Assembly: GCA_045631205.1 (NCBI GenBank)
Contig: JAZQUI010000002.1
Span: forward strand, 59,543 to 123,542
Direction of reading: 5' to 3'
From: HGM04593 sp045631205
GTDB lineage: Bacteria; Bacteroidota; Bacteroidia; Bacteroidales; Bacteroidaceae
Length of the DNA: 64,000 nucleotides
In this document: positions 21,663 through 31,300 of the stretch, piece by piece
Numbering within the stretch: position 1 is the first letter of the stretch
Layout: every line of letters begins with the position of its first letter
Notes under the pieces: model-generated
Told to the model about the DNA's origin: nothing
What the model saw: only the letters and a program-made list of their open reading frames with translations
The model's database searches: none
Program-made: the position numbers and the translations under genes

Positions 21663-24482
21663 TTAATTTTCAGGAACCATGCTGACCTCTATCAGGTTAC
21701 CCTGTTTCAACATATAGGCCAGGAAGTCACGAATATCATCGGCTGTTATGCCGTTTACAATCTTCTCATATTCGGTATAGGTGTCGTCGCCGTAGAAATA
21801 GTAAGACATTAGCCACTCTGTCCACGCCGCGTTCTCTTTCTTCTGCTCTTCAAAAATCTTGAGCATATAACTGCGCACCTTCTCGATATTCTCTTGTGAA
21901 GGACCATCTTTTGCAACCTTTTCGAGTTGTGAGATTATGATTTTTGTAAGTTCCTCGCGACGCTCAGGCGCCATCTTGAACTGTATGCTCAGGAGGAACT
22001 CCCCTTGGGGAAGGCGTTCAATTTCACCCTGCACACCCACACCATATGTACCACCCTCTTTTTCGCGTACCTCGGTAGTATAGACAAGAGTCATTATCTG
22101 CTGCAAGAAATTCATCTTTATTCTATTCTCCAAACTAGCTTCGATATCGCCCGAGTACATAAGTACCTCGGTACCGGTGGGTGTTTCCATAGTTCTTGCG
22201 AAATTGTTTGCATAAACACCTTTGCGAATACTTATTTTATGGTCATAAATTTCCTCTTTACGGCCATTCGAGGGCAAACCGCCAATATATCTTTCCACCA
22301 TAGGTTTCAAGGTATCGATATCAATATTTCCTACAATCACAAAGACGAAATCACCTGCATCACAGAAACGGTCATTGTAAATCTCCAAAATTCTGTCGTA
22401 GTCAATGCTGTTCACATCGTCAGCACGCAACGGCTCCATTCTTGGATGACCACAATACATAGCCTTGTTAAGCGTATCGTTTAATGCTGTCATTGGATTA
22501 AGGTCGCGATCCTTCAATGAGCCATACATACGAGTCTTGAAGCCGTCGAGAGCAGCTTCGTCTTTACGAGGTGAAGTAAATCTCAAATACAACAACTGCA
22601 TCATATCTTCCAAATCTTTAGGTGAGCAACCGCCATTGACCTGGTCGTGATATGCTGTAACTCCGGCAGTAGCGTATGCTGTACTACCGGCCAATTTCTT
22701 GTTTAACTGCATAGCGTCAAACGCGCCTACGCCACCAAGTTGCATCACCGAACGTAAGAGAGAGAGGTTTACTCGGTCGTTATCGGGGTAACGGGTTGTA
22801 CCACCATAGCTGTAACCAACAAGAGAAATGTTATCAGCGGCAAAATCTGTAGGCTTCACCACAACTTTTATACCATTGGAGAGATTCCACACAGTAGAGC
22901 TCCACTCACCTTCCTCTGTTGAAATAATTTTGCCACCCTCGGGTAACACCTCCAACAAGGGAGCATCGTTCATTGTATCGACATAAGGCTGAAGTGGTGC
23001 TTGCTCCACTGCAGCCAGTAACATTTCAATATCCTCCTTTACAGGGTATGCAATGCTGTCGTTTGCGGGAGCAAGAGATATTGCCACGCGATTCTCCTTA
23101 CCACACATAGCAGGCAATATGGCATTCACCTCTTCGAGTGTGATGTTATCCACAATTTCTTTCATAAGAGCACATGCGTCCTCGATAGACATAATTGAAG
23201 TATTGTCGAGGAAGTGTCTTATGTATTCTTGTGCATGGTCATCGTTTGAAACCTTGTTGCGCTCGGCGTATATATTCTCTATGGCAGCAAGCATAGATGC
23301 CTTTTCGCGTTGTAGTTCACCTTCGGTAAAGCCGAAACGTTTTGCGCGTTCAAACTCGCACAAAGCATAAGGCAATGCCTCGTTTATTTTATCGACCTTA
23401 CAACTTAAAGCAAAATAAAGTGCCTCTTTAGTACTTGAGAGAAGGAAAGAACCGTCACCGGCACCTGCACCCAAGAAAGGAGGATTATCCTTCATTGAAA
23501 TCTCGGCAAAGCGAGAGTTCAACATATCGAGCACCATTTCCATTTTGGTTTCGGCATCTTTATACTCTCTAGTGTTGCGCATTTCACGCGAAGTAGCCTC
23601 GCGCTTAAAATAGAGTTGTAAAGCGTAATTTTGCTGTTCTTTGTCGGTACCCTGTGCAAAGATAAACTCCTTGTTGTCCGAAACAGGGTAATAGACTCTC
23701 TCGGCAGCATTTTTCTTCGCCTTCTTTATACTTTTGAATATACCTTTAATCTTCCTTTCTATATCATCGACATCAACATCACCAACTACAATAATTCCCT
23801 GCAGGTCGGGACGATACCATTTTTCATAGTAGTCTCGCAAAGTCTGATAAGGGAAATTGTCAATAATATCCATAGTACCTATGGGCATACGATAGGCATA
23901 TTTTTCGCCTTGATAAGCAATTGGCAACACCTGGTCGAACATACGCGAAGTCGCGTTGCTTCTCTGTCGCCACTCTTCGTGTATCACACCACGCTCTTTG
24001 TCAATCTCTTCAGCGGCAAGAGTAAGTCCGTCGGCCCAGTCACGCAGTATCCACAAACAAGAGTCTATGGCACCTACAGTTTCAACAGGCACATTGTTTA
24101 TGTTGTAAACAGTCTCTTCTATCGAAGTGTAAGCATTAAGGTTTACGCCAAACTTCACACCAATGGTCTCGAGGTAGTTTATCAATCCGTTACCGGGGAA
24201 ATGTTCTGTACCGTTGAAACACATATGCTCAAGAAAGTGGGCAAGACCACGCTGGTTATCCTCCTCTTGAATGGAGCCAACCTTCTGTGCAATATAAAAG
24301 TTAACCTTTTTCTCGGGTTCGGCATTGTGACGAATGTAATATGTCAACCCGTTCTTTAACTTGCCCACACGCACCGCCGGGTCGACAGGCAGGTTCTCAA
24401 CTTTTTTCTGTGCTGCTACGGGAACCAACAGCAATACCGCTGCCAAAACCACTAGCAACATTTTCTCTACAAAATTTTTCAT
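21663..24482 (-). CDS. M16-family (pitrilysin-type) zinc metalloprotease
   Basis: A 939-aa secreted protease with a signal peptide. Four M16 half-domains are present. The zinc site is HFLEH (His82, Glu85, His86), followed about 70 residues later by a glutamate-rich helix (AAEEIDKERGVIHEEWR) that holds the third ligand. The C-terminal half carries the catalytically silent partner with an arginine/tyrosine pair near TYGVGVQ. Such proteases digest peptides in the periplasm. A weak -7 element TATCTTCG is at 24523 to 24516. It is monocistronic. Confidence 0.93.
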   Translation of the reverse strand: MKNFVEKMLLVVLAAVLLLVPVAAQKKVENLPVDPAVRVGKLKNGLTYYIRHNAEPEKKVNFYIAQKVGSIQEEDNQRGLAHFLEHMCFNGTEHFPGNGLINYLETIGVKFGVNLNAYTSIEETVYNINNVPVETVGAIDSCLWILRDWADGLTLAAEEIDKERGVIHEEWRQRSNATSRMFDQVLPIAYQGEKYAYRMPIGTMDIIDNFPYQTLRDYYEKWYRPDLQGIIVVGDVDVDDIERKIKGIFKSIKKAKKNAAERVYYPVSDNKEFIFAQGTDKEQQNYALQLYFKREATSREMRNTREYKDAETKMEMVLDMLNSRFAEISMKDNPPFLGAGAGDGSFLLSSTKEALYFALSCKVDKINEALPYALCEFERAKRFGFTEGELQREKASMLAAIENIYAERNKVSNDDHAQEYIRHFLDNTSIMSIEDACALMKEIVDNITLEEVNAILPAMCGKENRVAISLAPANDSIAYPVKEDIEMLLAAVEQAPLQPYVDTMNDAPLLEVLPEGGKIISTEEGEWSSTVWNLSNGIKVVVKPTDFAADNISLVGYSYGGTTRYPDNDRVNLSLLRSVMQLGGVGAFDAMQLNKKLAGSTAYATAGVTAYHDQVNGGCSPKDLEDMMQLLYLRFTSPRKDEAALDGFKTRMYGSLKDRDLNPMTALNDTLNKAMYCGHPRMEPLRADDVNSIDYDRILEIYNDRFCDAGDFVFVIVGNIDIDTLKPMVERYIGGLPSNGRKEEIYDHKISIRKGVYANNFARTMETPTGTEVLMYSGDIEASLENRIKMNFLQQIMTLVYTTEVREKEGGTYGVGVQGEIERLPQGEFLLSIQFKMAPERREELTKIIISQLEKVAKDGPSQENIEKVRSYMLKIFEEQKKENAAWTEWLMSYYFYGDDTYTEYEKIVNGITADDIRDFLAYMLKQGNLIEVSMVPEN

Positions 24483-24594
24483 ATAATTATTTATTTTTTA
24501 TTCATTATTTTTTTGCGAAGATACTCAATTAAATCCGTATCCCCCGCCGCTTAATCATTAAATTATTAAAAATTACACCATTTTAAAGAGTATT

Positions 24595-24602
24595 TACTCT
24601 TG
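24595..24602 (+). promoter_or_regulatory. -7 element of the YbaK-type gene
   Basis: TACTCTTG differs from TAnnTTTG at one base and lies 45 bases before the ATG at 24648. Confidence 0.4.
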
Positions 24603-24647
24603 CAGCAAAACATTTTATATAATAACTTCGCGGGAAAAGAAAACAAG

Positions 24648-25148
24648 ATGAATTGCGAACGTATAGAAAAGGTGTTGAAATTTCTCACCGACAACAATAT
24701 AGAACATAGTTGGTACACCCACCAGGAAGCACCAACCATTGAGATTGCCCGCACGCAATGGAGAACCGATGGTTCAAAGCATAGCAAAAACCTTTTTTTC
24801 AGAAATCATAAAGGTAACCGGCACTATCTTGTTGTACTCGATTGCGAGCGCGACCTTGCCATACGCGACCTGGAGCAGATGTTGCACCAGGGAAAACTAT
24901 CCTTTGCTTCGCCACAACGTATGGAGAAGTATTTGGGGTTGCAACCGGGTTCTGTCTCACCTTTCGGTCTTATAAACGACACCGAAAATCACGTACACCT
25001 GTTCATCGATGAGAACCTTAAAAACGAAAAATCGTTAAGCTTTCACCCGAACGACAACCACGCAACGGTAGTGATATCGCAGGAAGAGTTTATGCGTTAT
25101 CTCGAATTAACCGGAAACAGTTATGAATTTATCAACCTCTATCAATGA
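24648..25148 (+). CDS. YbaK/ProRS-type aminoacyl-tRNA deacylase
   Basis: A 166-aa free-standing editing domain that hydrolyses mischarged tRNA (for example Ala- or Cys-tRNAPro), of the ProX/PrdX type. Visible features: YTHQEAPTIEIA near the start, the conserved lysine in SKNLFFRNHKG, then the SFASPQRMEKYLGLQPGSVSPFGLIND block and FHPNDN near the end, all typical of ProX proteins. The start is the ATG at 24648, where the domain begins. The gene overlaps the 3' end of the PAP2-like gene on the other strand by 7 bases. Confidence 0.88.
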   Translation: MNCERIEKVLKFLTDNNIEHSWYTHQEAPTIEIARTQWRTDGSKHSKNLFFRNHKGNRHYLVVLDCERDLAIRDLEQMLHQGKLSFASPQRMEKYLGLQPGSVSPFGLINDTENHVHLFIDENLKNEKSLSFHPNDNHATVVISQEEFMRYLELTGNSYEFINLYQ

Positions 25149-25840
25149 GGCAGTATAAAGAAACCAACAACCGGCAATGCTACAAATGTTGCATACATAA
25201 CAAGAAGCAGGAAATAGATATCTGACACTTCGTAACCGCTTTTTGTATATCGGTTGCTCACCCAGTCGCGACGCACCTTTTGTCGTTTCATATAGCTCGC
25301 GTAACAATAGTATGTCACAGTTCCGCAGAGAATACCCAACAATATACCCGCAAATATATCCCAAGGATAATAAGCAGCCGTATATACTCCGGCAAAACAA
25401 CTTATTATAACCCACAGGGCAAGTGATATATTGAATGCAATATGTCGTACAAGCAACATCAAGAAAAGGGCGAACGATGTTACCGAGGCTGTAAGAGTAA
25501 GGAGCGAACATTCATTACCACGGAATGCATTCAACGTATCAAATATATTCAATGTATCATTGTCGTAAAGTGAACGTATATATTCCGACAATGGTTGCAA
25601 TGCAAAAACCGTGAGTAAATAGGATGCCGCCAACATAAGTGCAGCCAACAATACAATTGCTATAAAATTCTTGAAACCATTGTTTTTGAGCAATACATAC
25701 AAAAGCACAAGCACCATAGGCAACCACATATATGGCGCAAGAAAAGCACTTATACACCCATCGAGAAAGGGAGAACCTCCCCCACTCACCGACTGCAACA
25801 AATGATTGTCAAACTCAATGACCTCTTGTATTGTGTACAT
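25142..25840 (-). CDS. PAP2-like membrane protein with lost active site
   Basis: A 232-aa protein with about six membrane helices arranged like a PAP2 lipid phosphatase. The motif positions can be aligned but are degenerate. The PSGH-type block reads TASV (about 117-120). The SRxxxxxHxxxD block reads AGVYTAAYYPWD (150-161), so Ser, Arg and His are replaced by Ala, Gly and Tyr, and only Asp161 remains. Phosphatase activity is therefore unlikely by this route. It starts 8 bases after batE, so it is the last gene of the Bat operon. Confidence 0.65.
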   Translation of the reverse strand: MYTIQEVIEFDNHLLQSVSGGGSPFLDGCISAFLAPYMWLPMVLVLLYVLLKNNGFKNFIAIVLLAALMLAASYLLTVFALQPLSEYIRSLYDNDTLNIFDTLNAFRGNECSLLTLTASVTSFALFLMLLVRHIAFNISLALWVIISCFAGVYTAAYYPWDIFAGILLGILCGTVTYYCYASYMKRQKVRRDWVSNRYTKSGYEVSDIYFLLLVMYATFVALPVVGFFILPH

Positions 25841-25848
25841 ACCCTACT

Positions 25849-26628
25849 CTAAATTTTTTCAATTGATGCCGCAGGCACCCAACCTCTTGTGCCATCTTCG
25901 AGTTCAATTTCTTTCCACCCTTTCATTGTATCGTCAACGACATTGACTTTGTGACCTTCGTGTATTACAAAAAGGTCTGTACCCGATGCATCGGGAGTGC
26001 TTTTAGCCGTTACGCTCGGTTGCATAATCACCGCAGCATCTCGTTGTGTGAGTTTTTTGTGGTGGTGCAAAGCCGACACATTCGCCAACACAGTGACTAT
26101 GAGTGCCAATATGGAAAGGAAGAATGTGGTTTTTCTCACTGCCCGGTTTTTCCCAAAAAGGAATAAAAGCAATGATACGAGAAGAAGGACAAAAGCAACA
26201 ATACCCACAACAGTCCACGCAGAAAGACTAAAAACATTCATCAAGTTCTGCATCCAAATTGTAAAGAACAATCGGTAAGGCTCGTTTACCTTATCCACAG
26301 TCTTGCTTTTTGCGATGGATAGATTGAACTTGATATCATCATCGGCAGGCGCGAGCAACAAGGCTCTCTCGTAATTCAGAATAGCTTTAGCCACCTCGTC
26401 ACTTTTGTAATATGCATTGCCAAGGTTATAATAGACTTCGACCGACTCGCCTTTATTCTGTAACAGTTGTTCATAGACATATATAGCCTCCTTATAGTCA
26501 TTGGCCATGTAAAAACTGTCGGCCATCGCTTTTGTAAAGAGATGTTTGGTTGCACCAGAAATGCCATCCTGCGCCATTGCAAGAACGGGCGCTATAGAGA
26601 ATAATATATATATAGCAATCTTTTTCAT
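25849..26628 (-). CDS. batE: BatE-like TPR and SH3 protein
   Basis: A 259-aa protein with a signal peptide, two or three TPR repeats (about 30-105: AIYVYEQLLQNKGESVEVYYNLGNAYYKSDEVAKAILNYERAL in shape), two membrane segments (about 130-185) and a C-terminal bacterial SH3 domain (about 205-258, ending GWVPAASIEKI). This is the usual layout of BatE in Bacteroides. The Bat genes were linked to aerotolerance in Bacteroides fragilis; their molecular job is thought to be envelope integrity. One base separates it from batD. Confidence 0.85.
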   Translation of the reverse strand: MKKIAIYILFSIAPVLAMAQDGISGATKHLFTKAMADSFYMANDYKEAIYVYEQLLQNKGESVEVYYNLGNAYYKSDEVAKAILNYERALLLAPADDDIKFNLSIAKSKTVDKVNEPYRLFFTIWMQNLMNVFSLSAWTVVGIVAFVLLLVSLLLFLFGKNRAVRKTTFFLSILALIVTVLANVSALHHHKKLTQRDAAVIMQPSVTAKSTPDASGTDLFVIHEGHKVNVVDDTMKGWKEIELEDGTRGWVPAASIEKI

Positions 26629-26629
26629 A

Positions 26630-28462
26630 TTATCTTTTTATTGAGTTTTCCATATTGCTTATTACTGCTATAGCCATCTTATAGACGTTATCCATTGCAG
26701 CACTTGCATCACCGGGTGCATAGCGTGCGAACTCACATTCATTTAGCAGGTTGTGCAGTTCAGTCACAAGTTCCTGTTCCACTCTCTTTTTCTCAAGTTC
26801 AGTAGTTATATTATCCTTCGATAATTGCGACACCGGTATATTCAACTTATCACTCATATAACCCCACAAAGTCTTTAAAATTTCGTCGTAGAACTCATTC
26901 TTCTTGTTCTCTTTCAACAAATTCTTTGCAACCTTCAAGCGTTTCACTGCAACTTTGTTTGCTTTTTTGGTACGCATTGCCGCCATATTTGCATTCTCGG
27001 CCATTGCCTTGTAATGCAACATTATATATGCGGCAAAAAGGAGAAGAGGTATTATATACCACGCGTAGTAGGCCCCCGATGCAAAAAGATGTGAACCACT
27101 CTTTTCGTACTTGGTATCACCACGTTTAATATAGCGTATATCCTGTCCAAGCAATTTAAGTTCTTCCTTGCTAACGTAAGCTGCAACTGTTGCATTATCA
27201 TCGTTTCGTCCCTTTTCCACTTTAAGAGTATAATTCTCGGTAGTAAGTATCTTGTATTGCTTGCTAGCAATATCGTAGTACGAGAACTTTATCGCCGGCA
27301 CAGTGAACTCTCCACCGAATCGGGGGATGGCAAGATACTCTATAACCTTGTTGCCCGAAAAACCGTTTTTGTTGAGTGAGAACTTGTTTTCCACCTTCGG
27401 GTCGTACACCTCAAAATCCTCGGGGAATACTACCTCGGGGGTTTTTATAAGTTTCATATTACCGGTACCCGAAATTACAAGACGCAAAGTTACTGCTTCA
27501 TTTGCTTTTAGTTCTGTAGTGCTTATTGATGAAGATATTTTAAACGAGCCCACAGCACCAGAGAAATCGGTAGGTTTTCCATCGGGTAATTTCTGTACAT
27601 TGAGTTTAAGTTTGGGCGTACGCAACTCCTTTTTCACCTCAACATAATTAGGACCGCCAAAAAAGTCAAAGGGGTCATATGAACGTACCTGTTGTGCGAC
27701 AACACCCTCATACACTGCCGAAGGTATCTCTATCTCGCCAGTCTGTTGGGGGAATAATACGTATTGCTGCCACAAGATTGTGCGATAGTTGCGACCGTTG
27801 TAATGTTCAAGCTGCCACTCTTTCTCTTTGGGGAGTTCCACTTCCTGAATCTGAAAGCCTTTCAAGTCGGGTATTTTCCCGTTTAAAGAAGTGAGATTTA
27901 CTGCCGAATATATTTTGAACGTCAACAGAACAGCCTCCTGCTCAACCACCTTTGTTTTGTTCAATGTCGCTGTCATAAAAAGGTCGTCGGCAGCAATATC
28001 AACAGAGTTCGAATTCTGTTGTTGGCGGCGATTCTGCTGTGCCTGCGAATTTTGCTGGGCAGCAGCACTAGCCTTATCTTGCGGAAGCACCTTGACATTA
28101 ACCTTGTTCGAAGTTATCTCGTTACCCTCGACGGTTATAGTTGCACCGGGAATAGTGAACTCACCCTCTTTTTCTGCCATCAGTATGTAAGTAAACGTAA
28201 CCGATTGTGTAGAGGTGACATTACCGTTTATAATCTGTGTACTCGATTGCTCCGAACGGTTAGGGCCGGCAAGCACTCTGAAATCCTTGATATCGGAAAC
28301 GCGTGGCTCCTTTACATTACGTCGGTTTATGGTATATTTTAACCTGAACTGCTGATTTACGACCACAGCTTTGGGTGCCGATGTCACAAACGACACATCG
28401 TCGGCCAAAGCGACTGCCATAGTCATCACCAATAATAGTGTTGTCAGAAATATTCTTTTCAT
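26630..28462 (-). CDS. batD: BatD-like oxygen-tolerance protein
   Basis: A 610-aa protein with a signal peptide, several immunoglobulin-like domains (about 20-420) and one membrane helix (about 465-485). A cytoplasmic helical tail ends with an ARYAPGDASAAMDNVYKMA-type segment. The extracytoplasmic part shows the BatD family patterns FRLKYTINRRNVKEPRV and FSGAVGSFKISSSISTTELKANEAVTLRL. It has a Gln/Asn-rich stretch around residues 135-150. It sits between batC and batE in the operon. Confidence 0.9.
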   Translation of the reverse strand: MKRIFLTTLLLVMTMAVALADDVSFVTSAPKAVVVNQQFRLKYTINRRNVKEPRVSDIKDFRVLAGPNRSEQSSTQIINGNVTSTQSVTFTYILMAEKEGEFTIPGATITVEGNEITSNKVNVKVLPQDKASAAAQQNSQAQQNRRQQQNSNSVDIAADDLFMTATLNKTKVVEQEAVLLTFKIYSAVNLTSLNGKIPDLKGFQIQEVELPKEKEWQLEHYNGRNYRTILWQQYVLFPQQTGEIEIPSAVYEGVVAQQVRSYDPFDFFGGPNYVEVKKELRTPKLKLNVQKLPDGKPTDFSGAVGSFKISSSISTTELKANEAVTLRLVISGTGNMKLIKTPEVVFPEDFEVYDPKVENKFSLNKNGFSGNKVIEYLAIPRFGGEFTVPAIKFSYYDIASKQYKILTTENYTLKVEKGRNDDNATVAAYVSKEELKLLGQDIRYIKRGDTKYEKSGSHLFASGAYYAWYIIPLLLFAAYIMLHYKAMAENANMAAMRTKKANKVAVKRLKVAKNLLKENKKNEFYDEILKTLWGYMSDKLNIPVSQLSKDNITTELEKKRVEQELVTELHNLLNECEFARYAPGDASAAMDNVYKMAIAVISNMENSIKR

Positions 28463-28544
28463 TTACTTCTTGTTTTTGTCCGTTCCTTTTTTATTGTCTG
28501 CTTTAAATTGCATCAAAGTTTGCAATCTGCTAAAACCAATTTAC

Positions 28545-29258
28545 TTACCAATCCTTGTCGAGTTTGCGACCGCGAACCTGCATCATCTTCTTCACCTTTT
28601 CCTGCACTTCCTTTTCGTCCTGCATAGCCGATTCAAGCAACTGTTCGGCATTCTCTTTCGACATCTCCTCTTCCTGTTCCTCTTGTTGCTGCTGTTGCTG
28701 TTGTTGTTCTTCTTGCTGTTGGTTTTGTTGTTCCTGATTCTGCTGTTGTTGTTCTTTGTTTTGTTCCTGCTGCTCCTCTTTATTCTCTTCGTTCTGCTGT
28801 TGGTCTTGCAGTTGCTGTTCCTGTTCCTTCAACTGCTTCATAGCAACCGCCAGGTTATAGCGTGTTTCGTGGTCGGCGGGATTCTCGCGCAACGACTGTT
28901 TGTAGTACTCCACGGCATGTGAAAAGTCTTTTGAAGCCTGGCATATAACACCCATATTGTGGTGTATCTGTGCAAGGTTTTTCTTATCCTCCTCTCGCTT
29001 TTCGGCCATCATATATTGGTCCATTGCCTCTTTGGCCTTGTCCTGATAAAGCAAAGAATTACCTAAATTGTATAATGCCTGACTGCCATTAGGGTCGAGC
29101 TCAAGAGCTTTGCGATACTCCACCTCGGCCTTATCGAAAAGGCTGTCGGCATACAGTTTGTTGCCACTTCGCAGATATTCACGATAGGTTTTCTGCGCTG
29201 TCACATTCGCAACAACAAGCGTAAACAGGAAAAGCAGTATATATTTTGTCTTAAACAT
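28545..29258 (-). CDS. batC: BatC-like TPR protein with Gln/Glu-rich tail
   Basis: A 237-aa protein with a signal peptide and TPR repeats (about 22-145). A low-complexity Gln/Glu region of some 70 residues is followed by a short tail ending VRGRKLDKDW. BatC is thought to bridge Bat proteins in the periplasm. The ATG at 29258 (MFKTKY) gives a clean signal peptide; a start eight codons upstream would overlap batB. The repeat DNA (CTG/TTG triplets on the plus strand, 28680-28830) also creates a leucine-rich false frame on the opposite strand. Confidence 0.88.
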   Translation of the reverse strand: MFKTKYILLFLFTLVVANVTAQKTYREYLRSGNKLYADSLFDKAEVEYRKALELDPNGSQALYNLGNSLLYQDKAKEAMDQYMMAEKREEDKKNLAQIHHNMGVICQASKDFSHAVEYYKQSLRENPADHETRYNLAVAMKQLKEQEQQLQDQQQNEENKEEQQEQNKEQQQQNQEQQNQQQEEQQQQQQQQEEQEEEMSKENAEQLLESAMQDEKEVQEKVKKMMQVRGRKLDKDW

Positions 29259-29271
29259 ATCTAAATCAAAC

Positions 29272-30291
29272 TTATTTGTCAAACAGTTTAAACCCTTTTG
29301 TCAAGCGGCTTTTGCCGGTTAGAATAAGCGACTCAATTACAAGGAGCAGAAAAGCCAGCCAAGCAACAAATTCAAATTGCTCATTATACTCGGTGTACAC
29401 CTCTGTTTCCACATCGGCTTTTGCAAGCTTGTTCACCTCGTTTTCGAGCATTTTTTGTGCATTGTTGGTGTTATCCACACGAATATAGGCTCCGTTTCCG
29501 GCTTGCGCTATTCTCTGTGCCATCTCTTCGTTCAGCTTTGTAACCACCACATTCCCAGCCTTGTCACGACGATAGTCGTTTGTTCCGGCTACGGGAATTG
29601 GAGCACCGTCGAGTGAACCCACACCAAGCAGATATACATTCATTCCCTTTTCCGATGCAAGTTTTGCTGCCTCTTCGGCACCACCCTCGTGGTTCTCACC
29701 ATCGGTGATTACTATGACGGCCTTGCCGACACCTTCTTTGGGAGTAAAACTCTTCATCGCCAGGCTTATTGCACCACCAATGTCGGTTCCCTGACGGGAT
29801 ATGAGCGCAGGCGAGATTGTTTCGAGAAACATTTTTGCCGATATAAAGTCATTGGTTATGGGCAACTGTACAAATGCATCACCGGCAAACACTATCAGTC
29901 CTACCTTGTCATTCTCAAACTTGTCAATCAGACGCGAAATTATCTTTTTTGCCTTTTCCAAACGATTGGGGGCAATATCTTCGGCCATCATAGAATTTGA
30001 AATATCCAAGGCAATAACAACCTCTATACCCTGTCGCGTAATGGTCTCCTTTTTTGAGCCGAACTGAGGACGTGCAAGAGCAACCGCAATCAGCGCAAGT
30101 GCAACAAGCGACAGCCAAAACTTTATACCGGGACGATAATTCGACACCTCGGGCATAAGGTTCTTCAAAAGGTTTATATCTCCGTATGCCTGCAAATTCT
30201 TTCTCCTTTTATAGTTGGAGTATAAATATATCGCCAACATAACAGGGAGTACAAGCAACAGATAAAAATATTCGGGGCTCGCAAATTTCAT
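29272..30291 (-). CDS. batB: BatB, von Willebrand factor A-domain membrane protein
   Basis: A 339-aa protein with two membrane helices near the N terminus (about 8-25 and 57-75), a VWA domain (about 90-290) and a C-terminal helix. The metal-ion-dependent adhesion site is complete: DISNS (DxSxS), a Thr in RQGTDIGG and Asp in TDGENHEGG. VWA domains bind protein partners. It lies between batA and batC and is separated from batA by 10 bases. Confidence 0.92.
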   Translation of the reverse strand: MKFASPEYFYLLLVLPVMLAIYLYSNYKRRKNLQAYGDINLLKNLMPEVSNYRPGIKFWLSLVALALIAVALARPQFGSKKETITRQGIEVVIALDISNSMMAEDIAPNRLEKAKKIISRLIDKFENDKVGLIVFAGDAFVQLPITNDFISAKMFLETISPALISRQGTDIGGAISLAMKSFTPKEGVGKAVIVITDGENHEGGAEEAAKLASEKGMNVYLLGVGSLDGAPIPVAGTNDYRRDKAGNVVVTKLNEEMAQRIAQAGNGAYIRVDNTNNAQKMLENEVNKLAKADVETEVYTEYNEQFEFVAWLAFLLLVIESLILTGKSRLTKGFKLFDK

Positions 30292-30301
30292 CTCTTTTTC
30301 T

Positions 30302-31288
30302 TTATGGTATTTTCTTTAGTATGGTATTACGCAACAACAACTCCAGAAACAGCATTGCGAATGCAAGTAACGCAAATAGCTGATATTCCTCTTCGCGAGT
30401 ACTGAATTCCTTAACATTCAACTTTGTACGCTCAAGTTTGTCAATTTTCTCGTACACCTCTTTCAATTTAGAGTTACTTGTCGCACGATAGTAGTTTCCA
30501 TCGGTTATGGTTGCTATCTTGTTCAGTGTTGTTTCATCAATCTCCACCGGCACGTTTACAACCTGGCCGCCATAAGGATAAGGAGCAGTTCCGTTTGTAC
30601 CTACACCAATGGTATATATTCTTATTCCGAACTTCTTTGCTATTTCGGCTGCAGCTTCGGGAGATATTTCGCCGCGGTTGTTGGAACCGTCGGTAAGCAG
30701 AATTATAACTTTGGATTTTGCTTTGCTCTCCTTCAAGCGGCTTACCGCATTGGCTATACCCATACCTATCGCAGTACCATCTTCTATGATACCCTGTGCT
30801 GCAATATCGCATTTCACGGAATTGAGCATATTGAGCATCACGCCGTGATCTATGGTCAAAGGGCATTGTGTAAAACTCTCTCCGGCAAATATGGTAAGTC
30901 CCATATTATCGTTGGGGCGGCTGTTTACAAAATCGGCAGCAACCTGTTTTGCAGCCTCCAGACGGTTAGGGGTAAGGTCCATCGCAAGCATACTGGTAGA
31001 AACGTCCATCGCTAGCATAATATCTATACCCTCAACTTCGCTGTTTTGCCAACGGTTTGTACTCTGCGGGCGTGTAAGCACAATAATAAGCATTGACAAA
31101 GCCAGCACACGCAACACAAACGGCAGGTCGATAATATAATTTTTATAGCTTTTTATATTCTTCATAAAAGGAGCTAAGGTAGAAACCTTCATTGAAGGTT
31201 CCAATTTGCGCCCTTTAAGAATATGCCACACTACATAGGCGACAAGCGGTACAAAAAGCAACAGATATCCTATTTTGGAAAAATACAT
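30302..31288 (-). CDS. batA: BatA, von Willebrand factor A-domain membrane protein
   Basis: A 328-aa protein with the same plan as BatB: two N-terminal helices, a VWA domain (about 85-285) with DVSTS (DxSxS), DGTAIG and TDGSNNRG for metal binding, and a C-terminal helix. The pair batA/batB arose from duplication, which is the normal arrangement in Bacteroidota. It follows the 357-aa operon member after 12 bases. Confidence 0.92.
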   Translation of the reverse strand: MYFSKIGYLLLFVPLVAYVVWHILKGRKLEPSMKVSTLAPFMKNIKSYKNYIIDLPFVLRVLALSMLIIVLTRPQSTNRWQNSEVEGIDIMLAMDVSTSMLAMDLTPNRLEAAKQVAADFVNSRPNDNMGLTIFAGESFTQCPLTIDHGVMLNMLNSVKCDIAAQGIIEDGTAIGMGIANAVSRLKESKAKSKVIILLTDGSNNRGEISPEAAAEIAKKFGIRIYTIGVGTNGTAPYPYGGQVVNVPVEIDETTLNKIATITDGNYYRATSNSKLKEVYEKIDKLERTKLNVKEFSTREEEYQLFALLAFAMLFLELLLRNTILKKIP

Positions 31289-31300
31289 ATCAAAACTTTA

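Noticed and set aside
28371..28922. A 183-aa leucine-rich plus-strand frame
   Set aside because: It is the complement of the Gln/Glu repeat of BatC: CAA/CAG codons read backwards give Leu. Its composition is an artefact of that repeat.
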